This document shows positions 1-7,136 of a stretch of DNA of 20,564 nucleotides, piece by piece. Within the stretch, counting starts at the first letter, position 1, and the number at the start of each line of letters is the position of its first letter. A program made the translations under genes and the position numbers. The notes below the pieces were generated by a model. The model did not search any database and was not told the origin of the DNA. It saw only the letters and a program-made list of their open reading frames with translations. Source of the DNA: JBPOJN01 sp052033505 (GTDB lineage: Bacteria; UBA10199; JACPAL01; GCA-016699445); assembly GCA_052033505.1 (NCBI GenBank), contig JBPOJN010000013.1:1-20564 (forward strand). Reading direction: 5' to 3'.

Positions 1-41
1 TCGTCGAACGACGGGCCGCCGCCGCCGATTTTGAAAATTTG

Positions 42-115
42 TGCGCCCGACAGGATTCGAACCTGTGACCTTCGGTTTCGTAGACCGACGTTCTAATCCA
101 CTGAACTACGGGCGC
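42..115 (-). tRNA. tRNA-Arg (anticodon ACG)
   Basis: On the minus strand the sequence folds as a standard cloverleaf: a 7-bp acceptor stem (GCGCCCG with CGGGCGC), a 4-bp D stem (GTTC/GAAC), a 5-bp anticodon stem (TCGGT/ACCGA) around the loop CTACGAA, a 5-base variable region, and a 5-bp T stem (ACAGG/CCTGT) around TTCGAAT. Bases 34-36 are ACG, so it reads arginine CGN codons, with A34 normally modified to inosine by TadA. The discriminator base is A (position 42). The 3' CCA is not encoded (CAA follows), so it must be added by the CCA-adding enzyme. It lies 56 bp downstream of the DUF971 gene on the same strand; no clear promoter of its own was seen, so it may be cut from the aspS-operon transcript. 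Confidence 0.97.
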
Positions 116-171
116 GTGGTTGCTTCAATAAGGCGGCAGTCCTTAGAACGATCCTGCCATCAGGTCAACGC

Positions 172-501
172 CTATCCTGAGCATTCCGGACAGGGGCACA
201 TTTTCCTCAAATAATCCCAGGTATAGATCCCGGTGTCGTGGCCATCCTTCCAACGGAAACCTAACGCATAACGCCCGACCGGGAACATTTCCTTGAGATC
301 GACCGAACCCGTGGGGAGGCTCGGGAAGGCCGGAAGCGCCAATGGCTGCGGGTCGAGCGGCGTGCGTTCGCCTTTGCACAGGGCGCAGGGACAGGCTTTC
401 CGCAAAACGGGAAACGCGAAGACGCTGACGTGGCCGTCCGGCCAGGCGAGCTGCAAACGTTTCGGGTCTTCTAAGATTTTTAAGGACGTGGGCTGGGGCA
501 T
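172..501 (-). CDS. DUF971 (GBBH-like N-terminal) domain protein
   Basis: A 109-residue protein that is one complete DUF971 domain, the fold also found at the N-terminus of gamma-butyrobetaine hydroxylase, where it binds zinc. The signature LAWPDGHVSVF is at residues 18-28, followed by LRKACPCALC (33-42). A second, similar motif, LRKMCPCPEC, closes the protein (98-107), so Cys37/39/42 and Cys102/104/107 are candidate metal ligands. Stand-alone proteins of this size are widespread in bacteria; their role is not established and some have been discussed in connection with iron-sulfur cluster handling. The ATG is preceded by AAGGA about 8 bases upstream. The gene starts 1 bp after the stop of the DUF4442 gene, so it is very probably in the aspS transcript. 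Confidence 0.9.
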   Translation of the reverse strand: MPQPTSLKILEDPKRLQLAWPDGHVSVFAFPVLRKACPCALCKGERTPLDPQPLALPAFPSLPTGSVDLKEMFPVGRYALGFRWKDGHDTGIYTWDYLRKMCPCPECSG

Positions 502-502
502 G

Positions 503-949
503 TTAATTTTTCCTTCGGATGTAGATCATTTTTTTGATCGCGACGCAAACGTCGCCTTCGGTGTCCCGGCCTTCGACCAGGAATTCAGGGATGGATTTCC
601 CTTTTTCGCCGATCTCCCGGGAGATTTTTTCCAGATCTGCGTCGGTGATTAAAAAACGGTAAGTGATTTTCGAGCGCGCGGGTTTTTTGAAGTCGATTTC
701 GGCGGCCTTGTCCCAGATGATGTAATCCTTGATGCCCAAGATCTTGATCAGCATCAACATCAGGAACGGATCGGCCGCGGCGTACAAAGACCCGCCGAAG
801 GTGGTCCCGACGTAGTTCCGCGTCAGGAACGACTTTGAAAGCTCGACCACGATTTCGCGCCAATCTTCCGAGACTGACCGCACGCGCGTGCGTGAAAAAA
901 GATAAGGCGGGTAAAAATTCAGAAGGACGCGAAACCAAAAAGGCGACAT
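503..949 (-). CDS. DUF4442 hotdog-fold thioesterase-like protein
   Basis: A 148-residue protein matching DUF4442, a hotdog-fold family related to acyl-CoA thioesterases of the PaaI/YiiD type. The diagnostic block is residues 51-75, with GGSLYAAADPFLMLML followed by the WDKAAEIDFKKPA stretch, which in the family lines the putative acyl-thioester pocket. The N-terminus (FYPPYLFSRTRV) is typical of the family. It is a single domain with no signal peptide, so it is cytosolic. The true substrate is unknown and the family is mostly uncharacterised. The gene begins 5 bp after the aspS stop and ends 1 bp before the DUF971 gene, which implies co-transcription with aspS; its own ribosome-binding site is weak (GGAAACGAAG), consistent with coupled translation. 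Confidence 0.85.
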   Translation of the reverse strand: MSPFWFRVLLNFYPPYLFSRTRVRSVSEDWREIVVELSKSFLTRNYVGTTFGGSLYAAADPFLMLMLIKILGIKDYIIWDKAAEIDFKKPARSKITYRFLITDADLEKISREIGEKGKSIPEFLVEGRDTEGDVCVAIKKMIYIRRKN

Positions 950-954
950 ATTTT

Positions 955-2736
955 TTAAGGCTTCGTTTCCACTTGAGGCTTCAAGCGGAGCCCCAAGTCT
1001 TTGAGCTGATCTTCGCGGACGGTCGAGGGCGCGTCACAGAGCAGGTCCGTGCCTTTTTGTGTCTTCGGGAACGCGATGACGTCGCGGATGGAATCGGTAC
1101 CGGCGAGCAGCATCGTGATGCGATCGAGTCCGAAAGCGAGACCCCCGTGCGGCGGTGCCCCGTACTCAAGGGCTTCGAGCAGGAATCCGAAACGCTCTTG
1201 GGCTTCCTCACGCGAAATTTTCAGGATGTCGAAGGCCTTTTGTTGAGTCTCTCTCGTGTGAATTCTAATCGATCCGCCGCCGATTTCATGGCCGTTCAAG
1301 ACCAAGTCATAAGCGAAAGCCTTGGCCTTTTCGGGGGCCGTGTCGAGAAGGGGCAGGTCTTGGGTGCGCGGCGACGTGAAGGGGTGATGCACGGCCGCGA
1401 GGCGTTTTTCGGTCTCGTCGTAGGCGAACATAGGGAAGTCGACGACCCAGGTGAAGTTCCACTGGTCCTTTGGGATGATGTCGAGCATCGCGCCGATTTT
1501 TTCGCGCAAGTTTCCGAGCGCGGCGTTGACGATGTCTTTTTTGTCGGCGCCGAAGAGGATCAAGTCGCCGGTTTGTATTTTCAATTTTTCATTCAACGCC
1601 TTTTTTTCGTCTTCGGAGAAAAATTTCACGATCGGTGATTGCCAGCCGTCCGCTTGAACCTTGATCCAAGCCATGCCTTTGGCGCCGTAGATCTTGACGA
1701 ATTCCGTTAATTGATCGAGTTCGGCGCGTGAAAAGTCCCGTTTCGCGGTCGCTTGGTCGATCCGAATCGCCTTGATGACGCCTCCCGTGTCGACGGCGCC
1801 GCGGAAGACTTTGAATTCGGATTTTTTGAAAACGTCCGTGATGTCCTGGAGCTCGAGACCGAAGCGCGTGTCCGGGGCGTCCAGTCCGTAACGGTCCATT
1901 GCGTCGTCGTAGGTCATGCGCGGAAACTCAAGTTTCGCCGTAATGCCGGCGGTCTTCCAAAGGCCTTCGATCAGGCCTTCCATCATCTTCATGACGTCTT
2001 CGGGTTCCACGAAGCTCATCTCGAGATCGATCTGCGTGAATTCGGGCTGACGGTCGGCGCGCAGGTCCTCGTCGCGGAAGCAGCGCACGATCTGGAAGTA
2101 ACGGTCGTAACCGGCGACCATGAGCAGCTGTTTGAAAAGCTGGGGCGACTGCGGCAGGGCGTAAAACTTCCCGTGATAGAGTCGCGAGGGCACGAGGAAG
2201 TCGCGCGCGCCTTCGGGCGTGCTCTTTGTGAGGTACGGGGTTTCAAGTTCGAGGAAGCCGTTTTGCGAGAGATAATTCCGCGCGGCCTGCATGAGGTTGT
2301 GGCGCAGGATCATTTTTTTCTGAAGTTCAGGGCGTCGTAAATCGAGATAGCGGTAACGCAGGCGCAGGTCTTCGCCTGTGTCGATGCCGTCCTCGATCAT
2401 GAACGGCGGCGTCTTCGAACGGTTCAAGACTTCAAAAGATTTCGCCTTCACTTCGATCTCTCCGGTTAAGAGCTTAGGGTTGATCGTGCCTTGAGGGCGA
2501 GGGGCGACTTCGCCGGTGACGGCCAAGACCCATTCGCTGCGCAAGTCCTTCGCCAGTTCATGGATTTTGGGATCGACGGCGGGATCGAAGACCACTTGGG
2601 TAATGCCTTCGCGGTCTCTGAGATCAACGAAAAGAAGACCTCCGTGATCGCGGCGGTTGGAAACCCAGCCCGCGAGCGAAATTTGTTTTCCGACGTCGGT
2701 TTTTCTTAAGGAAGCGCAAGCGTGTGTTCGTTTCAT
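955..2736 (-). CDS. aspS: aspartate--tRNA(Asp/Asn) ligase, non-discriminating type
   Basis: Full-length 593-residue bacterial class II AspRS, which charges tRNA with aspartate in the cytosol. In order: an N-terminal OB-fold anticodon-binding domain (about 1-110), the catalytic core with motif 2 (FRDEDLRADRQPEFTQID, 220-237), the bacterial GAD insertion (about 290-410), and motif 3 near the C-terminus (GGLAFGLDRITMLL). Bacterial AspRS that also charges tRNA(Asn) is marked by His31 and usually Gly83, whereas discriminating enzymes have Leu31 and a non-Gly residue at 83. Here residue 31 is His (NRRDHGG) and residue 83 is Gly (PQGTINP). With gatCAB in the same window this predicts mischarging of tRNA(Asn) with Asp and repair by GatCAB. 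The ATG has only a weak purine-rich site (AAGAAG) and follows a structured 72-bp leader. Confidence 0.97.
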   Translation of the reverse strand: MKRTHACASLRKTDVGKQISLAGWVSNRRDHGGLLFVDLRDREGITQVVFDPAVDPKIHELAKDLRSEWVLAVTGEVAPRPQGTINPKLLTGEIEVKAKSFEVLNRSKTPPFMIEDGIDTGEDLRLRYRYLDLRRPELQKKMILRHNLMQAARNYLSQNGFLELETPYLTKSTPEGARDFLVPSRLYHGKFYALPQSPQLFKQLLMVAGYDRYFQIVRCFRDEDLRADRQPEFTQIDLEMSFVEPEDVMKMMEGLIEGLWKTAGITAKLEFPRMTYDDAMDRYGLDAPDTRFGLELQDITDVFKKSEFKVFRGAVDTGGVIKAIRIDQATAKRDFSRAELDQLTEFVKIYGAKGMAWIKVQADGWQSPIVKFFSEDEKKALNEKLKIQTGDLILFGADKKDIVNAALGNLREKIGAMLDIIPKDQWNFTWVVDFPMFAYDETEKRLAAVHHPFTSPRTQDLPLLDTAPEKAKAFAYDLVLNGHEIGGGSIRIHTRETQQKAFDILKISREEAQERFGFLLEALEYGAPPHGGLAFGLDRITMLLAGTDSIRDVIAFPKTQKGTDLLCDAPSTVREDQLKDLGLRLKPQVETKP

Positions 2737-2761
2737 CGGCGGAACTTCTTACGTCCCGGAC

Positions 2762-2804
2762 GGTTTCGTCAAGGATTGAGGTGAGTGACGAAGCCTCGAT
2801 CCTT
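2762..2804. other. two interlocking inverted repeats in the aspS leader
   Basis: Two stems overlap in the ompA-aspS gap. Stem A pairs 2762-2771 with 2786-2795 (10 positions). Stem B pairs 2771-2781 with 2794-2804 (11 positions). The arms are in the order A, B, A', B', so the stems are either alternatives or form a pseudoknot. Read as plus-strand RNA each has one G-U wobble; read as minus-strand RNA (the direction of aspS) the same positions are A-C mismatches, leaving 7 bp and 6+4 bp perfect. On the plus strand TTTTATTTA follows stem B, as in a terminator. On the minus strand no U-tract follows, so it is a poor terminator for the ompA-like gene. Function unproven. Confidence 0.4.
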
Positions 2805-2808
2805 TTAT

Positions 2809-3990
2809 TTAATGATGAAACGGAGACGGAGAGGGACTCGTCGTCGAAGGCGGAACGGCTGGTGCCGTAGGCGCGGGAGTCGGTGTGACCGCAGGCGCCG
2901 CAGGGACGGGAGCGGGCGTGGGTGCCGGGGTCGGAGCGAAAGGCGAAGGTTTCGGCGCCGGGGCCGCGGTCGGCTGCGTTGTCGGTTGCGTCTGAGGCGC
3001 CGGAGTTGGAGGCGTCGTCACAGTCGGAGGAACGGAAGCCGGTGCCTGTGAGGGAAAAACGCCGGGAGTTTGCGGAGAAGGCGTCGTCACGGTGGTCGTC
3101 GCGATGGTCGTCGTCGTTGGCTTCGGGGGAGTGGCGGCCACGGGAGCCGGAGTTGCCGGAGACGCAGGGGCCGGAGGCGTGGCAGCGGCTTTCGGCACGG
3201 GAACGGTCGCCGGGGTTGCAGCGGCCGGTTTGGCTTCCGTCATGCTCGCGATGTGAAATTCGACGCGCCGATTTTTTTCTTGGCCTTCGGCGGTCGTGGA
3301 GCCTGCGACGGGTTTTTTGTCGCCCATGCCGACCGCAGTTAAACGTCCGGCGTCGACGCCGTTTGCGACTAAGATTTCTTTCACTTTATCGGCGCGCTTT
3401 TGAGAGAGTTCTAAGTTCGGTTGGTCGTAGCCGATCGTGTCGGTGTGACCCTCGATGCGGATCGACGCGAGGTCGGGATTGGCTTGGAGTACCTTGGCCA
3501 GGTTTTTCAAAGTCGCCACGGAGCCTTCGGTCGGCGCGTCGCTGTTACTGTTGAAGTTGATCTTGCGGACGTTGAGACGTTTGTTCGTGCGGTCGATCAT
3601 CGAAGCCCCGAACGCTACGGGCACGGCGACTGTTTTTACGGCCGTCGTTTTCGGTGCAGAGGCAGAAGAAGACGCCGCCGAGGAAACACGGCTGTTTGTT
3701 TTTTCCGAATGCATGGTCGCCCATTCGGAATCTTCGGAATCACCGCCGGAGGATTTGACGCTTTTCGCCTTCTTGGGTTTCGCGACCGGGAGGGGTTCCG
3801 GCTTTTTGGGTGCCGGTGTCGCCTTAGCCGGTTTGGAGGCTTTGTGATCGGGGTCGGAGGCGATGGTCGACTTCACTTCTTCGTCGATTTCATCGGCACG
3901 GACCGGCCGAGCGGTCAAACTTGAAGCGAGGAACGCCGCCGTTAAAACGACCGCAAAAAGAGAAATGAGAAATCTCATGGTTTTCGTCAT
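2809..3990 (-). CDS. OmpA-family peptidoglycan-binding protein with long Pro/Ala/Thr-rich tail
   Basis: A 393-residue exported envelope protein. Residues 1-32 are a Sec signal peptide (MTKTMRF, hydrophobic core, cleavage probably after PVRA). Residues 33-125 are a low-complexity Lys/Ala/Ser linker. Residues 143-247 are an OmpA C-terminal domain with the peptidoglycan-binding motif (IRIEGHTDTIG, NLELSQKRAD, GMGDKKPVAG, NRRVEFHI); Asp184 and Arg241 correspond to the residues that bind diaminopimelate. There is no beta-barrel and no lipobox cysteine after the signal, so it is probably a soluble periplasmic or loosely anchored wall-binding protein. Residues 252-393 are almost only Pro, Ala, Thr, Val and Ser, ending FHH; a tail like this after the OmpA domain is unusual. 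A strong GGAGG precedes the ATG, and a candidate promoter lies just upstream. Confidence 0.88.
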   Translation of the reverse strand: MTKTMRFLISLFAVVLTAAFLASSLTARPVRADEIDEEVKSTIASDPDHKASKPAKATPAPKKPEPLPVAKPKKAKSVKSSGGDSEDSEWATMHSEKTNSRVSSAASSSASAPKTTAVKTVAVPVAFGASMIDRTNKRLNVRKINFNSNSDAPTEGSVATLKNLAKVLQANPDLASIRIEGHTDTIGYDQPNLELSQKRADKVKEILVANGVDAGRLTAVGMGDKKPVAGSTTAEGQEKNRRVEFHIASMTEAKPAAATPATVPVPKAAATPPAPASPATPAPVAATPPKPTTTTIATTTVTTPSPQTPGVFPSQAPASVPPTVTTPPTPAPQTQPTTQPTAAPAPKPSPFAPTPAPTPAPVPAAPAVTPTPAPTAPAVPPSTTSPSPSPFHH

Positions 3991-4013
3991 GTGAAAGCCT
4001 CCGAAATATTTTT

Positions 4014-4041
4014 ATTCTCACACAAAGCGCGGGAGCGTCAA
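4014..4041 (-). promoter_or_regulatory. candidate sigma70-type promoter for the ompA-like gene
   Basis: On the minus strand TTGACG (4036-4041) is a good -35 (5 of 6 consensus bases). It is followed by a 16-bp spacer and GAGAAT (4014-4019, 4 of 6) as -10. Transcription would start near 4007, giving a leader of about 16 bases that includes the GGAGG ribosome-binding site. It lies just downstream of the hisS stop, where no intrinsic terminator is visible. Motif match by eye only. Confidence 0.45.
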
Positions 4042-4054
4042 GGCGCCAATCCCT

Positions 4055-5311
4055 TCAAGCTTGCTTTAGTTTCGAGGCTACGTCCGCGAAGGCCACTTCT
4101 TCTTGGACGCCCGTGACGAGGTTTCGAAGAGAAATGACTTTTTTTGCCAATTCGTCGGATCCTAGAATGCCGACGTGAAGGGCGCCGACCTTGTCTGCGC
4201 GGCGCATTTGGGATTTCAGGCTCTTGCCTTCGTAGTCCATGTCGACCGAGAGTCCCTCGCGCCGCAAGGTTTGCGCGAGCTTCAGGGTTTCGTTCAGGGC
4301 CTCGTCGCCCATGGCGACTAAGAAGACGCCCTCACGCTTGCGTTCTTCTGGGGCTTTCCGGAGTTCTTTCAAGATGTCGATCAAGCGTTCAAGGCCGATC
4401 GCGAAACCGAAACCGGGAACGTTTGGCCCGCCCAAAAGATGCGTGAGCCCGTCGTAACGTCCGCCGCCGGCGACCGCGTTTTGCGAGCCCAGCAGGTTGG
4501 ACGTGAACTCGAACGTGGTTTTTTGGTAATAATCCAAACCGCGCACGATTTTGGGATTTACCTTGTACGTGCTTCCCAAGAGCCCCAAGGTTTCCAAGAC
4601 CGTATCGAAATCTTTTTCGCAGGTTTCGCAAAGGTGGTCTTGGATCGACGGGCCTTCGTTTGCGACCGCGATGCAGCCTTCGGTTTTGCAGTCCAGGATG
4701 CGCAGAGGATTCTTTTCCATGCGCCGCTTGCAGTCGGAGCAGAGCCTCTCTTCGTTCTGATGGATGTGATGGAAGAAGGCGCGCAGGAAGTTCGGTCGGC
4801 AGATCGGGCAGCCCAAAGAATTAATCTCAAGCGTGACGTCGGCCAGCCCCAAGACCCGGAAATATTCCTCCAGCATGTGAATGACCTCGGCGTCCAAACG
4901 CGCGCTGCCGATGCCCAGAACTTCGGCGCCCAACTGGTGGAATTGCCGGAAACGGCCTTTTTGCGGGCGTTCGTAGCGGTACATCGGGCCCATGTAATAA
5001 TAACGCGCGATCGGACTTTCGGCGAATTGCTTGTGTTCGATGTAGGCGCGCACGATCGAAGCCGTGCCTTCCGGGCGTAAGGCGACCCATTTGGCGTTGC
5101 GGTCCTGGAAAACGTACATCTCCTTTTCGACGACGTTGGTGGTGTCGCCCAGGGTGCGCGTGAAGAGCGACATGTCTTCCAGCACCGGCGTGCGCATTTC
5201 TTGGAAGCGGAAACGTTCGAAGATGTCGCGAGCCTTGGTTTCGACTTCGCGCCAGAGAACGGCGTCGGCTCCGAAGATATCGTTCATTCCGCGTAAGGCA
5301 TTGATGGACAT
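4055..5311 (-). CDS. hisS: histidine--tRNA ligase
   Basis: Full-length 418-residue HisRS, which charges tRNA(His) with histidine in the cytosol. The usual N-terminus (ALRGMNDIFG) is followed by motif 1 (TPVLE near 41), the TRTLGDTTNVVEKEMY block, motif 2 (YRYERPQKGRFRQFHQLG, 111-128), the histidine-specific HisA motifs RGLDYY (257-262) and AVAGGGRYDGL (279-289), motif 3 (GFGFAIGLERLI, 300-311) and the C-terminal anticodon domain. A cysteine-rich insertion at 168-231 (CPIC, CSDC, CKTEGC, CETC) is seen in many bacterial HisRS of the long-insert type and may bind zinc. The ATG at 5309-5311 gives the standard N-terminus. It is divergent from the exported protein at 5403, with 91 bp between the two starts; no convincing promoter could be picked there. 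Confidence 0.97.
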   Translation of the reverse strand: MSINALRGMNDIFGADAVLWREVETKARDIFERFRFQEMRTPVLEDMSLFTRTLGDTTNVVEKEMYVFQDRNAKWVALRPEGTASIVRAYIEHKQFAESPIARYYYMGPMYRYERPQKGRFRQFHQLGAEVLGIGSARLDAEVIHMLEEYFRVLGLADVTLEINSLGCPICRPNFLRAFFHHIHQNEERLCSDCKRRMEKNPLRILDCKTEGCIAVANEGPSIQDHLCETCEKDFDTVLETLGLLGSTYKVNPKIVRGLDYYQKTTFEFTSNLLGSQNAVAGGGRYDGLTHLLGGPNVPGFGFAIGLERLIDILKELRKAPEERKREGVFLVAMGDEALNETLKLAQTLRREGLSVDMDYEGKSLKSQMRRADKVGALHVGILGSDELAKKVISLRNLVTGVQEEVAFADVASKLKQA

Positions 5312-5402
5312 AGCTTTCGGGCATTACCGTCATTTTGGAAAAAATCTAGCCTAAAGAACGAAAGCCACCTATGAAGGGTTTTCTTTTAACATGGGAGACC
5401 TC

Positions 5403-6131
5403 ATGAAATCTTCTTTCCGCGCCGGCGTTCTCCTGGGCGTTCTAATGACCGCCGTTTCGGTCCAAAGTTTCGCGGCCTATTCCGAGAGTTTCAAAAAAAG
5501 CATGTCGGACGTCCAGTCGAAGATCCTGCTTCAGTCTCAGCCCTATTCGGCCGAAGAGGCGCGCAAGACTTGGGATTTGTACGACGGTGAAATCATCACC
5601 GCGCTCGCAGCCTCCCGTGACGAAATCGCGCTGAATCAGTCCTTAGGCATGCTGTCTCTGAGCGTGGTCGAAAAAAAAGGCAAAGAGATCGAGGAAATCG
5701 AGCTCGGCCGCGCGGGCATCACGTTTTCAAAAGCCGACGAAGCGGGCAAGCTCTGGATCGTCTCCTTGCTCAATGATTTGAACGGCAACTCCGTGGGGAC
5801 GTTTCACGTCTACCGCGAAAACGGCGGAAAATTCGCCAAGGTCGCCGCCATGGAAGACGTGACGAACCCGTCCAATCCTTGGAACCGCGATGACATCATG
5901 GCTTCCACCGTGCAAGTCCAACTCATGGGGCCGGGCGAGAAGGGAAGCCTCAAGTTTGCGTCGTTTCACTCCATGAAACCGAAGGCCGGAAAACCCAACC
6001 GCGTGGGCATCGTCTGGGAATTGCGCAAAGGCGACGTGCTGAAGGCGACGCAATTCGTTCCGGAAGTGGACTGGCATCAAGAAGGCGGGCAGGTGTTGCC
6101 GGGACCGGGTTTAGGCGTCGATATTCCTTAA
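5403..6131 (+). CDS. hypothetical exported protein
   Basis: A 242-residue protein that I do not recognise. I chose the ATG at 5403 because GGGAG sits 5 bases upstream and the protein then opens with a clean Sec signal peptide (MKSSFRAGVLLGVLMTAVSV, cleavage after QSFA); an in-frame ATG at 5391 would add only MGDL. The mature part begins with a helical segment (about 25-60), then a mixed beta-rich domain with a DLNGNSVGTFHVYRENGG turn (about residue 120), and ends in a Gly/Pro-rich tail. There is no lipobox and no further membrane segment, so a periplasmic location is most likely. It is a single-gene transcription unit, divergent from hisS and convergent with the TPR gene (9 bp between stop codons). 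Base use resembles its neighbours, so it looks native to the genome. Confidence 0.8.
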   Translation: MKSSFRAGVLLGVLMTAVSVQSFAAYSESFKKSMSDVQSKILLQSQPYSAEEARKTWDLYDGEIITALAASRDEIALNQSLGMLSLSVVEKKGKEIEEIELGRAGITFSKADEAGKLWIVSLLNDLNGNSVGTFHVYRENGGKFAKVAAMEDVTNPSNPWNRDDIMASTVQVQLMGPGEKGSLKFASFHSMKPKAGKPNRVGIVWELRKGDVLKATQFVPEVDWHQEGGQVLPGPGLGVDIP

Positions 6132-6140
6132 AAGGGCGGA

Positions 6141-7136
6141 TTATTTCTTCTTCGAACGTTCGTTGAGTTCGTTTAAATTGATCATCTCGGTCGTCTCGAA
6201 ATCTTCGCGGAATTTGGGGGCGACTTTGTCTAAGCCCGTGGTTTTTCCCAGTGCGTCTAATTCTTTTAAATAATCCGGGTCGTCGCCGAATTCCTGCAGG
6301 ATGCGGCTGTAGAGGCGGGCGGATTCTTCGGGTTTTTTGTCCTCGATCGACAGGGCGTAGGCCTCGCGGAATTTCTTGCGGGCAGCGTCGCGTTGGCGTT
6401 CTTCGAGGAGGGTTTCGGCCCAGAGTTTTTGCAGGCCCAGATTTTTTCGAGCGGCCACGGGCGCTTCGTTCATGTGGCCCAAGATTTTTTTGAATTCTTT
6501 CCTCTCGAAATAAATCTGCGCCAACGTAAGCAACGTCGTCAGGTCGCCGGGGCGGTAGTGCAGGATCTTCTCGTAGACTTCGATCAAGCCTAGCCTGTCT
6601 TTTTTCTTGCCCAAGATCTCCGCAGCGTTTTGGTATTCGCGCAGCGAGTCTTCGGGTCGGCCCTCGGCCTGGAAAAGCTCGGCCAGACGTATGCGGCCGG
6701 TCACGCTCGCGGGATCGACGGCGACGATTTTTTTGCGGACTTCGGTGGCTTCGCCGAATTTACTCTTCTGGTCGTAATAATTCGCGACGATCTGGTATTG
6801 ATCGATCGCTTCCTGCGCGACGCCGAGTTCGCGGTATAAATCGCCGAGTTTTTCGTTTACGTCGATCAAGGTGGGCGAGAGTTTCAGGATCGTCTTGTAG
6901 ACCGCGACGGCCTTGAGGTGGAATTGGTCCTGCACGTAATCTTCGGCCACTTCGCGATAGGTCTTGATCGCCTCGGGCCTCTGTCCCGCTTTCAGCTGGA
7001 TTTCGGCGACTTTGACTTTCGTGCGCATGTCCTTCGGGTTTTCGGAGAGGACTTTTTGGTACTCACGCAGGGCCTTGTCGTATTTTCCGGATTGGACGAG
7101 TTTTTCGGCCGCTTCGAGGATTTTTTCTTTACTCAT
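6141..7136 (-). CDS. tetratricopeptide repeat protein (end of shikimate operon)
   Basis: A 331-residue, all-helical TPR protein with no signal peptide or membrane segment, so probably cytosolic. At least six repeats can be seen, for example around residues 5-36 (LVQSGKYDKALREYQKVLSENP), 39-70, 76-105, 108-145, 150-185 and 190-225, followed by helical repeats of a weaker type and a charged C-terminus (NELNERSKKK). TPR arrays hold protein partners; none can be named from the sequence. Its ATG overlaps the aroQ stop as ATGA (7133-7136), so it is translationally coupled to aroQ and is the last gene of the aro operon. A link to type IV pili or gliding machinery (PilF-like TPR) is possible but unsupported. 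Confidence 0.88.
   Translation of the reverse strand: MSKEKILEAAEKLVQSGKYDKALREYQKVLSENPKDMRTKVKVAEIQLKAGQRPEAIKTYREVAEDYVQDQFHLKAVAVYKTILKLSPTLIDVNEKLGDLYRELGVAQEAIDQYQIVANYYDQKSKFGEATEVRKKIVAVDPASVTGRIRLAELFQAEGRPEDSLREYQNAAEILGKKKDRLGLIEVYEKILHYRPGDLTTLLTLAQIYFERKEFKKILGHMNEAPVAARKNLGLQKLWAETLLEERQRDAARKKFREAYALSIEDKKPEESARLYSRILQEFGDDPDYLKELDALGKTTGLDKVAPKFREDFETTEMINLNELNERSKKK

Noticed and set aside
1..41. Gene fragment or attachment site next to the tRNA-Arg
   Set aside because: The 41 bases contain a GCC-rich run and a short CGTCG/CGACG stem but no repeat of the tRNA 3' end and too little sequence to call a frame.
835..1638. 267-codon plus-strand open frame opposite aspS
   Set aside because: It lies fully antisense to conserved aspS codons; no start signal and no recognisable protein. 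Long antisense frames are expected in this base composition.
2762..2804. Intrinsic terminator for the ompA-like gene
   Set aside because: In the direction of that gene the stem contains a mismatch and no U-tract follows; the T-run is on the other side.
2785..3554. Arg-rich open frames on the plus strand opposite the ompA-like gene
   Set aside because: They are the reverse reading of the Pro/Ala/Thr-rich tail (GC-rich codons), have no ribosome-binding site and no family features.
5312..5402. Promoters or a T-box in the hisS / exported-protein divergent gap
   Set aside because: Only poor matches (for example TTACCG with TAGCCT on the plus strand) were found, and the gap is too short for a T-box.
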